NCBI GenBank assembly: GCA_021324975.1
Contig: JAJPIA010000101.1
Coordinates: forward strand, 77,924-141,923
Length of the DNA stretch: 64,000 nucleotides
Source: Bacillota bacterium
GTDB lineage: Bacteria > Sysuimicrobiota > Sysuimicrobiia > Sysuimicrobiales > Segetimicrobiaceae
Reading direction: 5' to 3'
The notes beneath the pieces were generated by a model. That model did not search any database, was not told the origin of the DNA, and saw nothing but the letters and a program-made list of their open reading frames with translations. How positions within the stretch are numbered: position 1 is the first letter of the stretch; every line of letters begins with the position of its first letter. Below, in pieces: positions 52,001-60,400 of the stretch. The position numbers were made by a program, and so were the translations under genes.

Positions 52001-52514
52001 GGCCGAGGCCCTCGCCGCCGAAGCGGCGCACATCGCGACGGAAGTCGGACGCCGGGACATCCAGCTGCGTGCAAGCATCCTCCTGATCCGGATTCGTGCT
52101 GCTCTGCGCGAGATGCCGGTCTGCGACGCGATCGGTCAGTTGGAGGGGATGCTGGCCGCGTGGTCGGCGGTCCGCGAGCAGGCGGAGATTCACTACGCGG
52201 CATGGCAGATCGATGGTGCCCGGGACGACCATTGCCGGGCCGCGGCGGCAATGTACCGGACGGCATATGAGACGGTGCCGAACGTCGAGTACAGCACGCG
52301 TTACGCGGAGTTGACCGGGGGTGCGCTGCCGGCCCCTCGGCCGCTGTGTGAAGTCCCGGAGTTGGCCGCGCGACCCGGACCATCTCTCGAGGCGCTCGTG
52401 CGGGATCTTGAACAAATGGCCTCGGAATCAGGGGCAGCCGAGATCGAGTCTCCCTCCGTCGCGGTGGAGCCCCTGACGATGTCCGCCGAGTCGGCGCCCA
52501 ACAAGTTGGTCTGA
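49056..52514 (+). CDS. SARP/BTAD transcriptional regulator with AAA ATPase and TPR domains
   Basis: About 1150 residues. It begins with a winged helix of the OmpR/SARP kind (LGIQLLGGFRAAYRGADL, RVQSLLAYLALHRGSPQNRA), then a bacterial transcriptional activation (BTAD) domain. The ATPase has Walker A FTGEAGIGKTRLAEEIA and Walker B LVIAVDDLHWCDRDSLEWLH. The C-terminal half is about ten TPR repeats. Large SARP-STAND regulators turn on nearby gene sets on sensing a ligand, here probably island cargo. The start is uncertain: TTG 49056 or GTG 49080. Confidence 0.88.
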   Translation: MKSTGRPQVDSPDLGIQLLGGFRAAYRGADLTIRSERVQSLLAYLALHRGSPQNRAHVASVFWPDSPEAQARTNLRKLMLELRHALPRADRYVRSDGAALTWNERAPYRLDVAEFERAARSASARSLERAVTLYRGELLPGVYDNWVLSERERLRRAHIAVLERLVTIMETRCAYPKALAYAQQLLAEDPLREDTYRLLMRLHAVTGNHAGALRMYHACTTVLQRELGVSPSSATREAYARLLHADARPTPAPLAVPSLIGREREWEQVLAAWKDAAYGPRVVAFTGEAGIGKTRLAEEIADWAARQGIAVARARCYAAKRGLAYDTVAALVRTRLPLPPLGMPWRREVARVLPELAAGHPELSSPEPLREGWQRRRLFEALARVMLGSQPLVIAVDDLHWCDRDSLEWLHYLTTYDEEARLLLVIAVRQDEVGPGHLGGRVLASWRRSGRLAEIEVAPLDCGATARLSAAVSGEALDAGEAGRVFRATGGNPLYVIELTRAGWARAVAASSAARPLPPRVQALIQARLDGLSSAARDAAGAAAAIGREFTFALLARVVGGDDAALLAAVDELWRRRILRESGADAYDFGHETLRDAVYAGLGPARRARLHRRIAEALEALHEPFRDEISGEIASHFDRAGEPVRAIPYYRRAAEAARRVYANDLAARCYERLVELTADAGRIDALRALGDVREFTGRWVQAAEAYERALTLAREIGDHGILARCRTALGRLLVRRGHYAAALGHLEQARADWGRVADPAGLADALLNIGIAHWSQGRYTEAIAAYAEMLRLARSSGDRRREAEAIGHIGLVHYERLEYAQALVCYEQHLRIARELDDKHTIARVTGNLGTVLHKLGDFPRAAMAHIEGAQLAEAIGDRRTLSLALGNLGTVCHDSGDAPRALACYRTALALALDIGEPWHAGIIAGNASRTLMALGEQRIADRALAAAVALGRRHLHGPYFLSKHLCWQAEAALGQGRTAEAEALAAEAAHIATEVGRRDIQLRASILLIRIRAALREMPVCDAIGQLEGMLAAWSAVREQAEIHYAAWQIDGARDDHCRAAAAMYRTAYETVPNVEYSTRYAELTGGALPAPRPLCEVPELAARPGPSLEALVRDLEQMASESGAAEIESPSVAVEPLTMSAESAPNKLV

Positions 52515-52773
52515 AGATAAGGATCCCCCGGAAGGTCGGTTGCTCCCCGTCGTTACCGACCGGACTTGTGCGTCCGACTGACCATCTGCTCGTGCTCCGG
52601 TTACCTCTTCCGTAAGTCTTCAGCCCGCCCTGGACACCCACTACCTCGGAACGCTCTTGAAACGCCCCACCATGTACACCATGAACTGACGACGAGGTTG
52701 CTGCCAGCCGAAACCGGACGCGCGATCGGTGCCGCGGTCCGGTCAGGCGGAGTGCCGTATCGGGGGGTGAGTC

Positions 52774-53781
52774 ATGCGCGTGTTCCTCGCATTGGCGGTG
52801 GTCGTCGGTGCGTTGGTGCTCGTGGCGGCACCGCGCCAAGCGGGCGCGGCGAAGACGTGGATCGTCCAGGTCGGCGCTTCGGCGAACAAGCAGGCGGACC
52901 AGGCGCTGTTGTTCCTCCCGGGGACGATCACGATCAACGAGGGGGACACGGTTCAATGGAAACTTGCCGCATCCGATCACGCGATCTACTTCCCGGCGGA
53001 CCAGAAGCCGCCGGATCTCATCATTCCGGGGGCCGCCAAAGGGCAATTGCTGTGGAATCCCGCCGTGATGTACGCGTCGCACCAGAAGACCTATGATGGC
53101 TCCGCCCCCATTAGCGGCGGCGCGCTCCTCCACGATCCGGACGCGCCGAAGAGCTATACGCTGACCTTCACGAAAGCCGGGACGTACAAGTATCTGTGCA
53201 TGTTCCACCCGGGCATGGAAGGCACCGTCATCGTGCAGCCCGCGGGCACCCCGTATCCGAAGACGCAGGCCCAGTACGACGAGGAGGCCGCCGCCGAGGC
53301 GAAGGCCGCGCTCGCGAAGGCCGAAGCCCTCCGGGCCTCCAACAGTCCCATCGTGACCGCCGTCGGCGGGCATCACAACTACACGCTCAGGCTGGTCGGA
53401 TCGGTCACGGATGGGGTGACGGTCTATCGGTTCCCGGTGCAGTCGTTGACGATCCACCGTGGGGACACGGTCACCTGGGCGATGCAGGACCCGACCGAAC
53501 TCCACACGGTCTCCTTCGGCGTAGGCAACCGCTCGTTCGACATCGTGACGATGCAGCCACGGTCGCAGGACCCGCCACTTCCGGTGGTGACCCCGGCCAC
53601 GATGCGGCCGGCCGGCGGGCCGGTCTATCGCGGCGCGGGGCTGTACAACTCCGGGTTCATGATGACGGATCCGCCGGGGGTGCGGCAATATACCCTCACG
53701 TTCATGCAGCGAGGCACGTTCAAGTACATCTGCGCCACGCATGACGACTTCGGGATGGCAGCGACGGTCGTCGTGCGATAG
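52774..53781 (+). CDS. Secreted protein with two cupredoxin domains
   Basis: 335 residues from ATG 52774 behind GGGGGGTGAG, with a signal peptide ending PRQAGAAKT. Two plastocyanin-like domains are visible. In the first (about 27-155), the type 1 copper ligands are His in SDHAIYF, then Cys, His and Met in YLCMFHPGMEG. In the second (about 195-335) they are His in ELHTVSF and Cys, His, Met in YICATHDDFGM. Both sites are complete. A Glu/Ala-rich helix (about 170-190) joins them. It probably carries electrons or copper outside the cell. Confidence 0.88.
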   Translation: MRVFLALAVVVGALVLVAAPRQAGAAKTWIVQVGASANKQADQALLFLPGTITINEGDTVQWKLAASDHAIYFPADQKPPDLIIPGAAKGQLLWNPAVMYASHQKTYDGSAPISGGALLHDPDAPKSYTLTFTKAGTYKYLCMFHPGMEGTVIVQPAGTPYPKTQAQYDEEAAAEAKAALAKAEALRASNSPIVTAVGGHHNYTLRLVGSVTDGVTVYRFPVQSLTIHRGDTVTWAMQDPTELHTVSFGVGNRSFDIVTMQPRSQDPPLPVVTPATMRPAGGPVYRGAGLYNSGFMMTDPPGVRQYTLTFMQRGTFKYICATHDDFGMAATVVVR

Positions 53782-53851
53782 CGCTCAGGGTGAGCGGCGC
53801 CGTGCGCCATGCCGTCGTGCCCACGCCACGACGTGATGTGTGAGGTGTGCC

Positions 53852-54076
53852 GTGGTGGATGTGCATAAGCAGAATCCGTCGGACCTCTTCACAGTTCGCG
53901 TTTGGGCCGAGCAGGTAGACGACGCTGTGGAGTGGCGAGGGAAGGTGCAGCATCTTCCGACCGGCGAAGCCCGGTACTTCCGCGAATGGACGGCTCTGGT
54001 GCGTTTCATGGTTGACCTGCTGACGCGGTCCAGATCCGGCCGCCTCGTGGGCGGATGCGACGAGTCACCTGGCTGA
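53852..54076 (+). CDS. Small conserved-type protein, 74 residues
   Basis: GTG 53852 follows TGAGGTGTGCC. The central part (LFTVRVWAEQVDDAVEWRGK, GEARYFREWTALVRFMVDLL) is similar to many small bacterial proteins of the form F-x-V-R-x-W ... E-W-R-G-x-V-x-H ... R-Y-F-R, of unknown function. It lies between the cupredoxin and the Met-rich protein genes. Confidence 0.65.
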   Translation: MVDVHKQNPSDLFTVRVWAEQVDDAVEWRGKVQHLPTGEARYFREWTALVRFMVDLLTRSRSGRLVGGCDESPG

Positions 54077-54257
54077 GCGAGTGCCGGGACCTGCCGCGCG
54101 CTTTCACTTCGGCCGCCTCCACCCCATGGTCCGCGGACGGCGCTGGTCAACCGCGGACAGCAGCAGCGCCATCCGGTTCGCCCCGGACCAGACGAGCGTA
54201 ACACAATCCGCCAGGGGTCGGTGACGCACCGCGCGATACATGAGAGGAGGAGGCAAC

Positions 54258-54812
54258 ATGAGGCACTGGGGTGTGCTTGGGGTTGCGGGGATCCTCGCGG
54301 TGGCTGTGGGCTTCCCGTCATCAGCACGTGCCGCCATGGGCGGTACGATTGTGCAGAGGACTGAGTCGGCTCACTACCGGCTCGAGCTCGACATCGGGTA
54401 CGCAGAAACGATGTACACGGCCGCGGAAGCCGCCAAAACGCATCCGACATCCGGCGAGATCATGGTTACCGGCCGGATGACGGGGCCAATGCCCGGGATG
54501 GCCGGCATGTCCGCCGGCACAGGCGCGGGGAACGCCATGGCCATGGACTGGCGCCACCTGGAACTCCACGTGATCGACAAGAACACGGGGACGGCCGTCG
54601 AATACGCGGCCGTGCGCATCACCGTGACGAATACCGCAACCGGCAAGCGCGTCGCCGTCCCCATCACGCAAATGTACGGCCTCGCGGAAGGGTTCCCCGA
54701 CTGGCACTATGGCAACAACGTCCTGATGCCCCCGGCTGCGTACATTATCGCGTGCGAGGTGAACGACGAGCAAGTGGCGTTCCATGTGACGGTGCCGGCG
54801 GCCGCCATGTAA
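54258..54812 (+). CDS. Secreted protein with a Met-rich loop
   Basis: 184 residues from ATG 54258 behind AGGAGGAGGCAAC, with a signal peptide ending SARAAMGG. The mature chain is a beta-type protein with a loop MTGPMPGMAGMSAG and AMAMDW near residues 76-98, holding seven Met in 22 residues, a feature of copper-binding proteins. A conserved-looking end (GFPDWHYGNNVLMPPAAY) contains a His. No family is named with confidence. Next to a two-domain cupredoxin, a copper role is plausible but inferred. Confidence 0.65.
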   Translation: MRHWGVLGVAGILAVAVGFPSSARAAMGGTIVQRTESAHYRLELDIGYAETMYTAAEAAKTHPTSGEIMVTGRMTGPMPGMAGMSAGTGAGNAMAMDWRHLELHVIDKNTGTAVEYAAVRITVTNTATGKRVAVPITQMYGLAEGFPDWHYGNNVLMPPAAYIIACEVNDEQVAFHVTVPAAAM

Positions 54813-54858
54813 ATTCGTCTTACCGAGGTACTGCCGCCTCAGCGAAAGGAGCACACAC

Positions 54859-55324
54859 GTGCAACGGGCGGGGGGCCGTGAGAGAGCCGCCTCGCCGCCC
54901 TGCGGCGCCGAGTTCAAGGTCGAGGGTACGGAGAAGTTGGTTGAGATCGTCGTCGACCTCCAGACGCGCCGGGCGATTCTCATGCGGCTGATGCCGCGGA
55001 TGCTCTTCTTCATGCCGTCCGTGTCGCTCGTCACTACGACGGCGGGCTGGTATCTCGCGGTCTGGATGGGGCTGTTCGGCGTGCGGTCGCCCGAGATCTG
55101 GTGGCTGCGGGCGACACTCGCGATCGTCACGGTGATGACGGTGCACGGCCTCGGGACCTCCTGCCGACCAATCTCGGCGTCTACTTCGAGTTGCGCAAGC
55201 CGAAGCCAGACGGCGAACGCATCGGCCGGTTGATGCGCCGATGCATCGTGGGTCGTAGCGAGCCAGACCGTGGTGCAATTTGCCCTCATTCTCATCATGG
55301 CTAGGTTTGCGACGGGAATCTGAT
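54859..55324 (+). pseudogene. DUF2269-like membrane protein gene with two frameshifts
   Basis: Three frames in order give one DUF2269-like protein. The first reads RLMPRMLFFMPSVSLVTTTA and IWWLRATLAIVTVMTVHGLG. It then needs a one-base change near 55160 to enter LLPTNLGVYFELRKPKPDGE, and another near 55240-55255 to reach VVQFALILIMARFATGI and TGA. Four helices in all. Intact members are about 155 residues. Either inactivated or two sequencing errors. Confidence 0.65.
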
Positions 55325-55369
55325 CCGACCGTTGGCTCAACCAGAGCGTGCTGGGGGAGGGGACACCTC

Positions 55370-56770
55370 ATGAACGAACTGGCGGTGACAACGACCGGCG
55401 GTGAGACGATCCTGGCCAAGGAGCGGGTGGACCAACTGGGCGCACGTCTCCGTGGCCCGCTCCTCCGCGCCACAGACGAGGGCTATGACGAGTGTCGGCG
55501 CATCTTCAACGCGATGATCGACCGGCGTCCGGCGCTGATCGTTCGCTGTCTGAGCGCCGACGATGTGCTGCACGCCGTTCGGTTCGCGCGTGATCACGAG
55601 GCTCTTGTCGCGGTGCGTGGGGGTGGTCATGGCGTCGCCGGCAACGCCGTCTGCGACGGAGCGATCTTGATCGACCTCTCGCTCATGAAAGGGATCCGCG
55701 TCGATCCCGCGCGGCGCATTGCGCGCGCCGAGCCCGGGCTGCGGCTGGCCGAGTTCGACCAGGAGACGCAGGTCTTCGGTCTGGCCGCGCCGACCGGGCT
55801 CATCTCGAACACCGGGATCGCTGGCCTGACGCTCGGAGGAGGCGTCGGTTGGCTGAGCGGCCTGTACGGCTTGGCGTGCGACAACCTGCTCTCAGTCGAC
55901 ATCGTGACGGCGGACGGGAAACTGGTAACGGCGAGCACGACGGAAAACCCGGACCTCTTTTGGGGCGTGCGGGGGGGAAGCGGTAACTTCGGCGTGGTCA
56001 CGTCCTTCGAATACCGCTTGCACCCCGTGGGGCCCGTGCTGGCCGGCATGATTGCGTACCCGTACGGCAAGGCGAAGGCGTTCCTCCAAGCGGCGCTCGA
56101 CGTCTCCTCAAACGGGCCGGACGAACTCACGATGAAGCCCGTGCTCCTTACGCTTGCGGACGGCACACGGGCGGGCGCCGCGAACCTCTGTTACTGTGGT
56201 CAATTGGCGGAGGGGCAGCGGATCATACGGCGTCTACGCTCTCTTGGGGCGCCGCTCGTGGACTCTGTCCAGCCGATGCCTTACGTCGGGGTGCAGTCGA
56301 TGCTCGACGCCGGTGTCCCGCTCGGGAACCGCCACTACTGGAAGTCGAGCTTTGTCCGTCATCCGGGCGAGCAGGCGCTTGAGGTTATGGTGGATTTTAT
56401 GGCGCGGACGCCGTCGCCGCTGACATTCTCGTACCTCATGCGAGTCCACGGCGCCGCGACCCGGGTCAGGCCATCCGACACGGCATTCGCTCACCGCGCC
56501 AATTGCTACGACTTCGCGATCATCTCGCAGTGGCCCGACGCCGCCGACGACGAGCGCAACGTTGCGTGGACGCGGGCGTTCTTCGAGGCGATGCACCCCC
56601 ACGTCGAGCAGAGCGTATATGTCAACAATCTAGGCGAGGAGGGCGATGACCGGGTACGGGCGGCGTACGGGCCCAACTACGACCGGCTGGCCGTTCTAAA
56701 GCGGCGGTACGACCCGACGAACTTCTTCCGCCTGAACCATAACGTCAGGCCGGCGCCGCCGGCGACGTAA
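55370..56770 (+). CDS. FAD-binding oxidoreductase, berberine-bridge/PCMH type
   Basis: 466 residues from ATG 55370 behind GGGGAGGGGAC. The FAD-binding PCMH domain has VAVRGGGHGVAGNAVCDGAI, whose His can hold FAD covalently, and GLTLGGGVGWLSGLYGLACD. The C-terminal BBE motif is YDPTNFFRLNHNV. No signal peptide, unlike many relatives. Such enzymes oxidise sugars, alcohols or aromatic compounds with O2; the substrate is unknown. Last intact gene of the island, 45 bp after the broken DUF2269 gene. Confidence 0.9.
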   Translation: MNELAVTTTGGETILAKERVDQLGARLRGPLLRATDEGYDECRRIFNAMIDRRPALIVRCLSADDVLHAVRFARDHEALVAVRGGGHGVAGNAVCDGAILIDLSLMKGIRVDPARRIARAEPGLRLAEFDQETQVFGLAAPTGLISNTGIAGLTLGGGVGWLSGLYGLACDNLLSVDIVTADGKLVTASTTENPDLFWGVRGGSGNFGVVTSFEYRLHPVGPVLAGMIAYPYGKAKAFLQAALDVSSNGPDELTMKPVLLTLADGTRAGAANLCYCGQLAEGQRIIRRLRSLGAPLVDSVQPMPYVGVQSMLDAGVPLGNRHYWKSSFVRHPGEQALEVMVDFMARTPSPLTFSYLMRVHGAATRVRPSDTAFAHRANCYDFAIISQWPDAADDERNVAWTRAFFEAMHPHVEQSVYVNNLGEEGDDRVRAAYGPNYDRLAVLKRRYDPTNFFRLNHNVRPAPPAT

Positions 56771-57806
56771 GCGGCCCACGACGCCCCGCCTCTACAACAC
56801 CCGGATTCCCCCATTTTTGTGTCCCCGGCGCGACGTGCCAAGCGGTCCCCTACGATAAGCTCGTGGCGTTGCTGAGCGACATCTTGACCATCCTGGCCGA
56901 CTAGGCCGTGGTGTTACCCAAGTCGGCCGCCGTGGATTCGACATCCGTCGGGGCAGTTGTATCGAACACCGCACCCTCGCTCAGCCGGGGGCCATGCTTT
57001 CAGACGCCATTGAACACCTCATCGGCCCGGGCCGGGCGGGTGGGTCGGTGTCGCTTCGCGGCTTTACCGGATTCGCCGCGCTGCGCCCGTCGCCACCGAG
57101 CCGACGCTGGTTCTCCGCCGACCTCCATCGCGCAGATCCCCCTCCGGTGCGGCGATTTCAGTCGGACGTCTCGAACCCTGCGGGGCTCTCAATGGTTGCG
57201 AGCGCCTGTTCCGGGATTTAGCGACTCATCCGAGTGGAGGACGTTCCCACGTACCGCCAGTTGAGTGTCGAGTGTACGCAACTGCCCGTCCCCCGGCCAG
57301 AAGTATCCACCAAGTGTCGGGAGGGGTGTCCTTTGGGGTTGCCTGTCCGGACGAAGTCAGAGTGCAGCGTGAGAACGACAGGTTGGCTCCCTCTACGTTT
57401 ATCTTGCGTAAGGAGGCGTTTCATCCTTGATCCACCGAGCGACGGTGTTTCGGTGCACGCCGAGGGTTCGCGCGAGTGAAGGATTGGTGGTCATTCGCTG
57501 CGAGAGCGGTATTCGATTAAGGGAACCAGTTGGGGCAAACGCCTCTCTTGCATGTTGCCTGGTGTCGAGCGACAGGTCCAACCGCCACGTTTCTACCCGA
57601 CCGAACGCCGTGGGTTCCCGCGACCTAATTCTCCTGTGGACACAAAGGCAGGCCACTTGGGGAATACCCTGGTCTCTTATCCTGGCCGCCCGCGCGGCGC
57701 ACGAGCAAGCACGTGGCCTGGCCCTAGATTGATTCTGCTGCCGTGAACCCAGAAACAGTAGCAGGACAGTAGCAAAAGCAAATGCTATGCTCTCAGAGCC
57801 CTGCTG
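56771..57806. other. 1.0 kb gene-poor right end of the island
   Basis: No intact gene. A minus-strand frame at 57399-57656 contains a helix-turn-helix-like stretch (NPSLARTLGVHRNTVARWIK) as in transposases or small regulators, but with no recognisable remainder. Other open frames are short and unlike protein. Probably degraded mobile DNA. Confidence 0.5.
57757..57774 (+). repeat. Paired RGTAGCA repeats, right island end
   Basis: AGTAGCA at 57757-57763 and 57768-57774, an 11-bp period as at the left end, 33 bp inside the tRNA-Lys att repeat and in the same orientation. Confidence 0.5.
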
Positions 57807-57882
57807 TGGTGGGCCGTGAGGGACTCGAACCCCCGACGCCCGGGTTAAAAGCCCGGCGCTCTACCCGCTGAGCTAACGGCCC
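57807..57882 (-). tRNA. tRNA-Lys (anticodon UUU)
   Basis: A complete 76-nt tRNA on the minus strand. The 7-bp acceptor stem is GGGCCGT/ACGGCCC with an encoded CCA end; the D arm reads TAGCTCAGCGGGTAGAGC; the anticodon loop is CTTTTAA, giving UUU; the T arm has GGGGGTTCGAGTCCC. The 3' part is duplicated at 38484-38533 as the other end of the island. Confidence 0.95.
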
Positions 57883-57934
57883 ACGCCACGAATTCTACCA
57901 CGTCCCCCTGACGTTGCCGACTGTCTCGCGCGCG

Positions 57935-60280
57935 TTAGCTCCGCCCCGCCGGCTCCAATCGCTGGTGGTGCGTCGCTCCTGCTCGGATATCGGCCTGCTC
58001 GTAGCGCATGGGCCGCAGGCGCAGCTCGGACCAGTCCCTCGCTTGATCGGCGTAGTGGGGACTCCCCGGGTGGCCCGACGCCCCGAGCGGGACGATCCAG
58101 GCGCTGTTGCGCCAATTGCCGACATCGAACACATATCGCGCCACCGAGCCGCTCGTGACGGCAAAGCCGGCCGCCGGCACGAACGACGACGCCTGGACGG
58201 TGTCGCCGTCGCCGCCCGCGGGCACGCTCGACGGGTTGAGGACCGCCGCGTTGTCCGGGAAGATCGCGGCGAGCGGATGCTTGGGTTGCGTTGCATGGAC
58301 CCGGCCCCAGCGCCACGTCTCAACGTCGGGGCCGAGCCGCCCGCCGAGATCGGCCGCCGCGGCCTCCAAACTTCGTCGCAACATGGACGACCAGTCCGTA
58401 CCCCGCGGCAGCAGCGTCCGGTCGTCTCGGCGGACCCACTCGGGGAGCAGCGACCTGAGCCGCGCGATGTGCCCTACGCCCGGGCCCGGCACCGCCGCAA
58501 ATGCCTCGGCGGCGAGCGGGCCGAGCAGCGGCTCGAAGAGATCTCGCATGAGACGGTCGCGGAACGCCGCGTAGATTGTCGGCGCCACGGCCGCCGGGTC
58601 CATGACACCGTCCCAGGCGCGGAGCTCGGTGAGCGCCCGCTGCGCGAGCGGCTCGGCCACGGCGATGCCGGCCAGGATGCCGATCCACTCGCCGGCCGGG
58701 ATCGAGACGCGATCGGCGTGCACGCGTCCCATGTCTTCCGCGGTGGCGCGCTCAAGGCCGCGCAGGCGCTCGATCACCCGGCGCGTGCGGAAGTCGGGCG
58801 CGTAATCGAGGCCGAGGTAGTGGGGATACTCGGGTCCCGTGATCCGGCTGTTGGCGGTCGCGATCCATCCGGTATCCGGATTGCGGTAGGCCGGCATGTC
58901 TTCGAACGGGATGACGCCGTGCCACTCGTACTCACCGTCCCAACCGGGCACGGGGAGCCATGCGTTTGCGGCGGCCCGCAGCGGAACCTGGCCGCGGGTA
59001 CGGTAGCCGATCGTGCCGCGCGTGTCGGCGAAGACGAAGTTGTTGCCGGGGTCCACCCAGACGCGCATCGCGTGCTCGAGCTCGTCCGCGGATGTCGCGC
59101 GGAGCATGGGCAGGAGCGCTTCGAACGTTCGATTCGGCTCGGCGGTCGCCGTATAGCGCATCGTGACCGCGTAGCCGCCCCGGGGATCACCGAGCACCAC
59201 CGGACCGTGGTGCGTGACCGTAACGTCGATCTCGACGGGCTCGGCCGCGCGCACCTGAATGGTCTCGCGGGTCACGCCGGCGCGCCGCCACTCACCCCGG
59301 AACAGGTATCGCGCGGGATCGTCGCGGTCGAAGCGCTCGACAAAAAGGTCCTGGCAGTCCGCCATCGCGTGCGTCACGCACCACGCGACGTGACGATTGT
59401 GGCCGAAGTGCGGCATCCCGGGCACACCGGGAAACGACAATCCGATGGCGTCGAACTCGGGACACGCGAGATGATTCTGGTAGTAGACGTTCGGCACATC
59501 GAGGGCACGATGCGGATCGCCCGCCACGAGCGGCTTCCCGGACGCGGTGCGCATGCCCGACACGGCCCAGTTATTGCTGCCGCCTTCGAGATCAGCCTCG
59601 AAGTCGCCGGCCTCCGCGAGCAACGGCGCGATCGCCGTAAATGCGCCGAGCGCGTCCGGCGGCTGGCCCGCGAATTGTGCACCCGGCGGAACGATGAGGG
59701 TGAGATTCGCTGGAATCCCGGGACACAGCTTTGCCGCAACCGCGGCACCGAGACGTCGGAGGAGCCGCGCGCGCCAGACCTTTTGCTGCCACGGCCCCAT
59801 GTCCACGTGGCGTACCTTGAACACGGCAAGGCAGTCCCACGGCGTCCACGGCTCGGGGCGCGCGCCGAGGAGGCGAAACTCGGCCGGCAACGTCCGCGTG
59901 GACGCGAGAAACGCATTGACGCCGGCGGCGTACGCGTCGAGCATCGCCCGCGTCTCGTCGTTCGCGGAGTCGTAGTCGGTGCGCGCGGTGGCGCCGAGTC
60001 GAAGACGCCGGAAGCGGGCGTCCTGCGGAACGGCGGCCCGGCCGGCATACTCGGCCCAGCGCCCGTAGGCGCGCCGTCTGTCGTACTCCATGTGCCACAG
60101 CCGGTCCTGGGCGTGCACGAACCCCTGCCCCACACACACGTCGTGCACCGAGCGGGCCTCGACATGCGGGATGCCGTCGGCGTCCCGCCAGATCTCGACC
60201 GGCGCATGCAACGCCCCCACCGGTACCGTGCTATCCAGGTCGGGAAGTGCCCGGCGCAGGTCGTCTGTCGTCAAGGCCAT
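57935..60280 (-). CDS. Penicillin acylase family Ntn-hydrolase
   Basis: 781 residues, starting at ATG 60280 after GGACGGTGGG. The alpha chain starts with VEIWRDADGIPHVEARSVHD and AQDRLWHMEYDRRRAYGRWA. The beta chain begins at Ser235 in LEGGSNNWAVSG, the autocatalytic cleavage site and nucleophile. Later features are the beta-chain GNRHVAW-like FGHNRHVAWCVTHAMAD and an oxyanion Asn region. No signal peptide is visible, unlike periplasmic penicillin G acylases, so a cytoplasmic amidase is likely. Members cleave N-acyl amides such as acyl-homoserine lactones or lipopeptides; the substrate here is unknown. Confidence 0.9.
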   Translation of the reverse strand: MALTTDDLRRALPDLDSTVPVGALHAPVEIWRDADGIPHVEARSVHDVCVGQGFVHAQDRLWHMEYDRRRAYGRWAEYAGRAAVPQDARFRRLRLGATARTDYDSANDETRAMLDAYAAGVNAFLASTRTLPAEFRLLGARPEPWTPWDCLAVFKVRHVDMGPWQQKVWRARLLRRLGAAVAAKLCPGIPANLTLIVPPGAQFAGQPPDALGAFTAIAPLLAEAGDFEADLEGGSNNWAVSGMRTASGKPLVAGDPHRALDVPNVYYQNHLACPEFDAIGLSFPGVPGMPHFGHNRHVAWCVTHAMADCQDLFVERFDRDDPARYLFRGEWRRAGVTRETIQVRAAEPVEIDVTVTHHGPVVLGDPRGGYAVTMRYTATAEPNRTFEALLPMLRATSADELEHAMRVWVDPGNNFVFADTRGTIGYRTRGQVPLRAAANAWLPVPGWDGEYEWHGVIPFEDMPAYRNPDTGWIATANSRITGPEYPHYLGLDYAPDFRTRRVIERLRGLERATAEDMGRVHADRVSIPAGEWIGILAGIAVAEPLAQRALTELRAWDGVMDPAAVAPTIYAAFRDRLMRDLFEPLLGPLAAEAFAAVPGPGVGHIARLRSLLPEWVRRDDRTLLPRGTDWSSMLRRSLEAAAADLGGRLGPDVETWRWGRVHATQPKHPLAAIFPDNAAVLNPSSVPAGGDGDTVQASSFVPAAGFAVTSGSVARYVFDVGNWRNSAWIVPLGASGHPGSPHYADQARDWSELRLRPMRYEQADIRAGATHHQRLEPAGRS

Positions 60281-60400
60281 CGGTCCCACCGTCCTTCGTT
60301 GGATTTTCGCCCATACCACGCGTGTTTGTCCAAGGGAAGCCTTCGCGCTGGGCCAACCGTCCTCCGGCCATGGGGAATGCGATCGCAGGTTTCCACCGTA

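Larger units (their letters stand above)
38484..57856. mobile_element. 19.3-kb integrative genomic island in tRNA-Lys
   Basis: The region is bounded by a 50-bp direct repeat of the 3' part of tRNA-Lys. The intact tRNA (57807-57882, minus strand) has its 3' end facing the island, as expected after integration into a tRNA 3' end. A tyrosine recombinase lies 108 bp inside the left end, pointing at it. Short paired repeats lie inside both ends. Cargo is listed separately and includes several broken genes. The recombinase is truncated and an IS21-family remnant is present, so the element is probably fixed. No conjugation or phage structural genes are seen. Confidence 0.8.
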
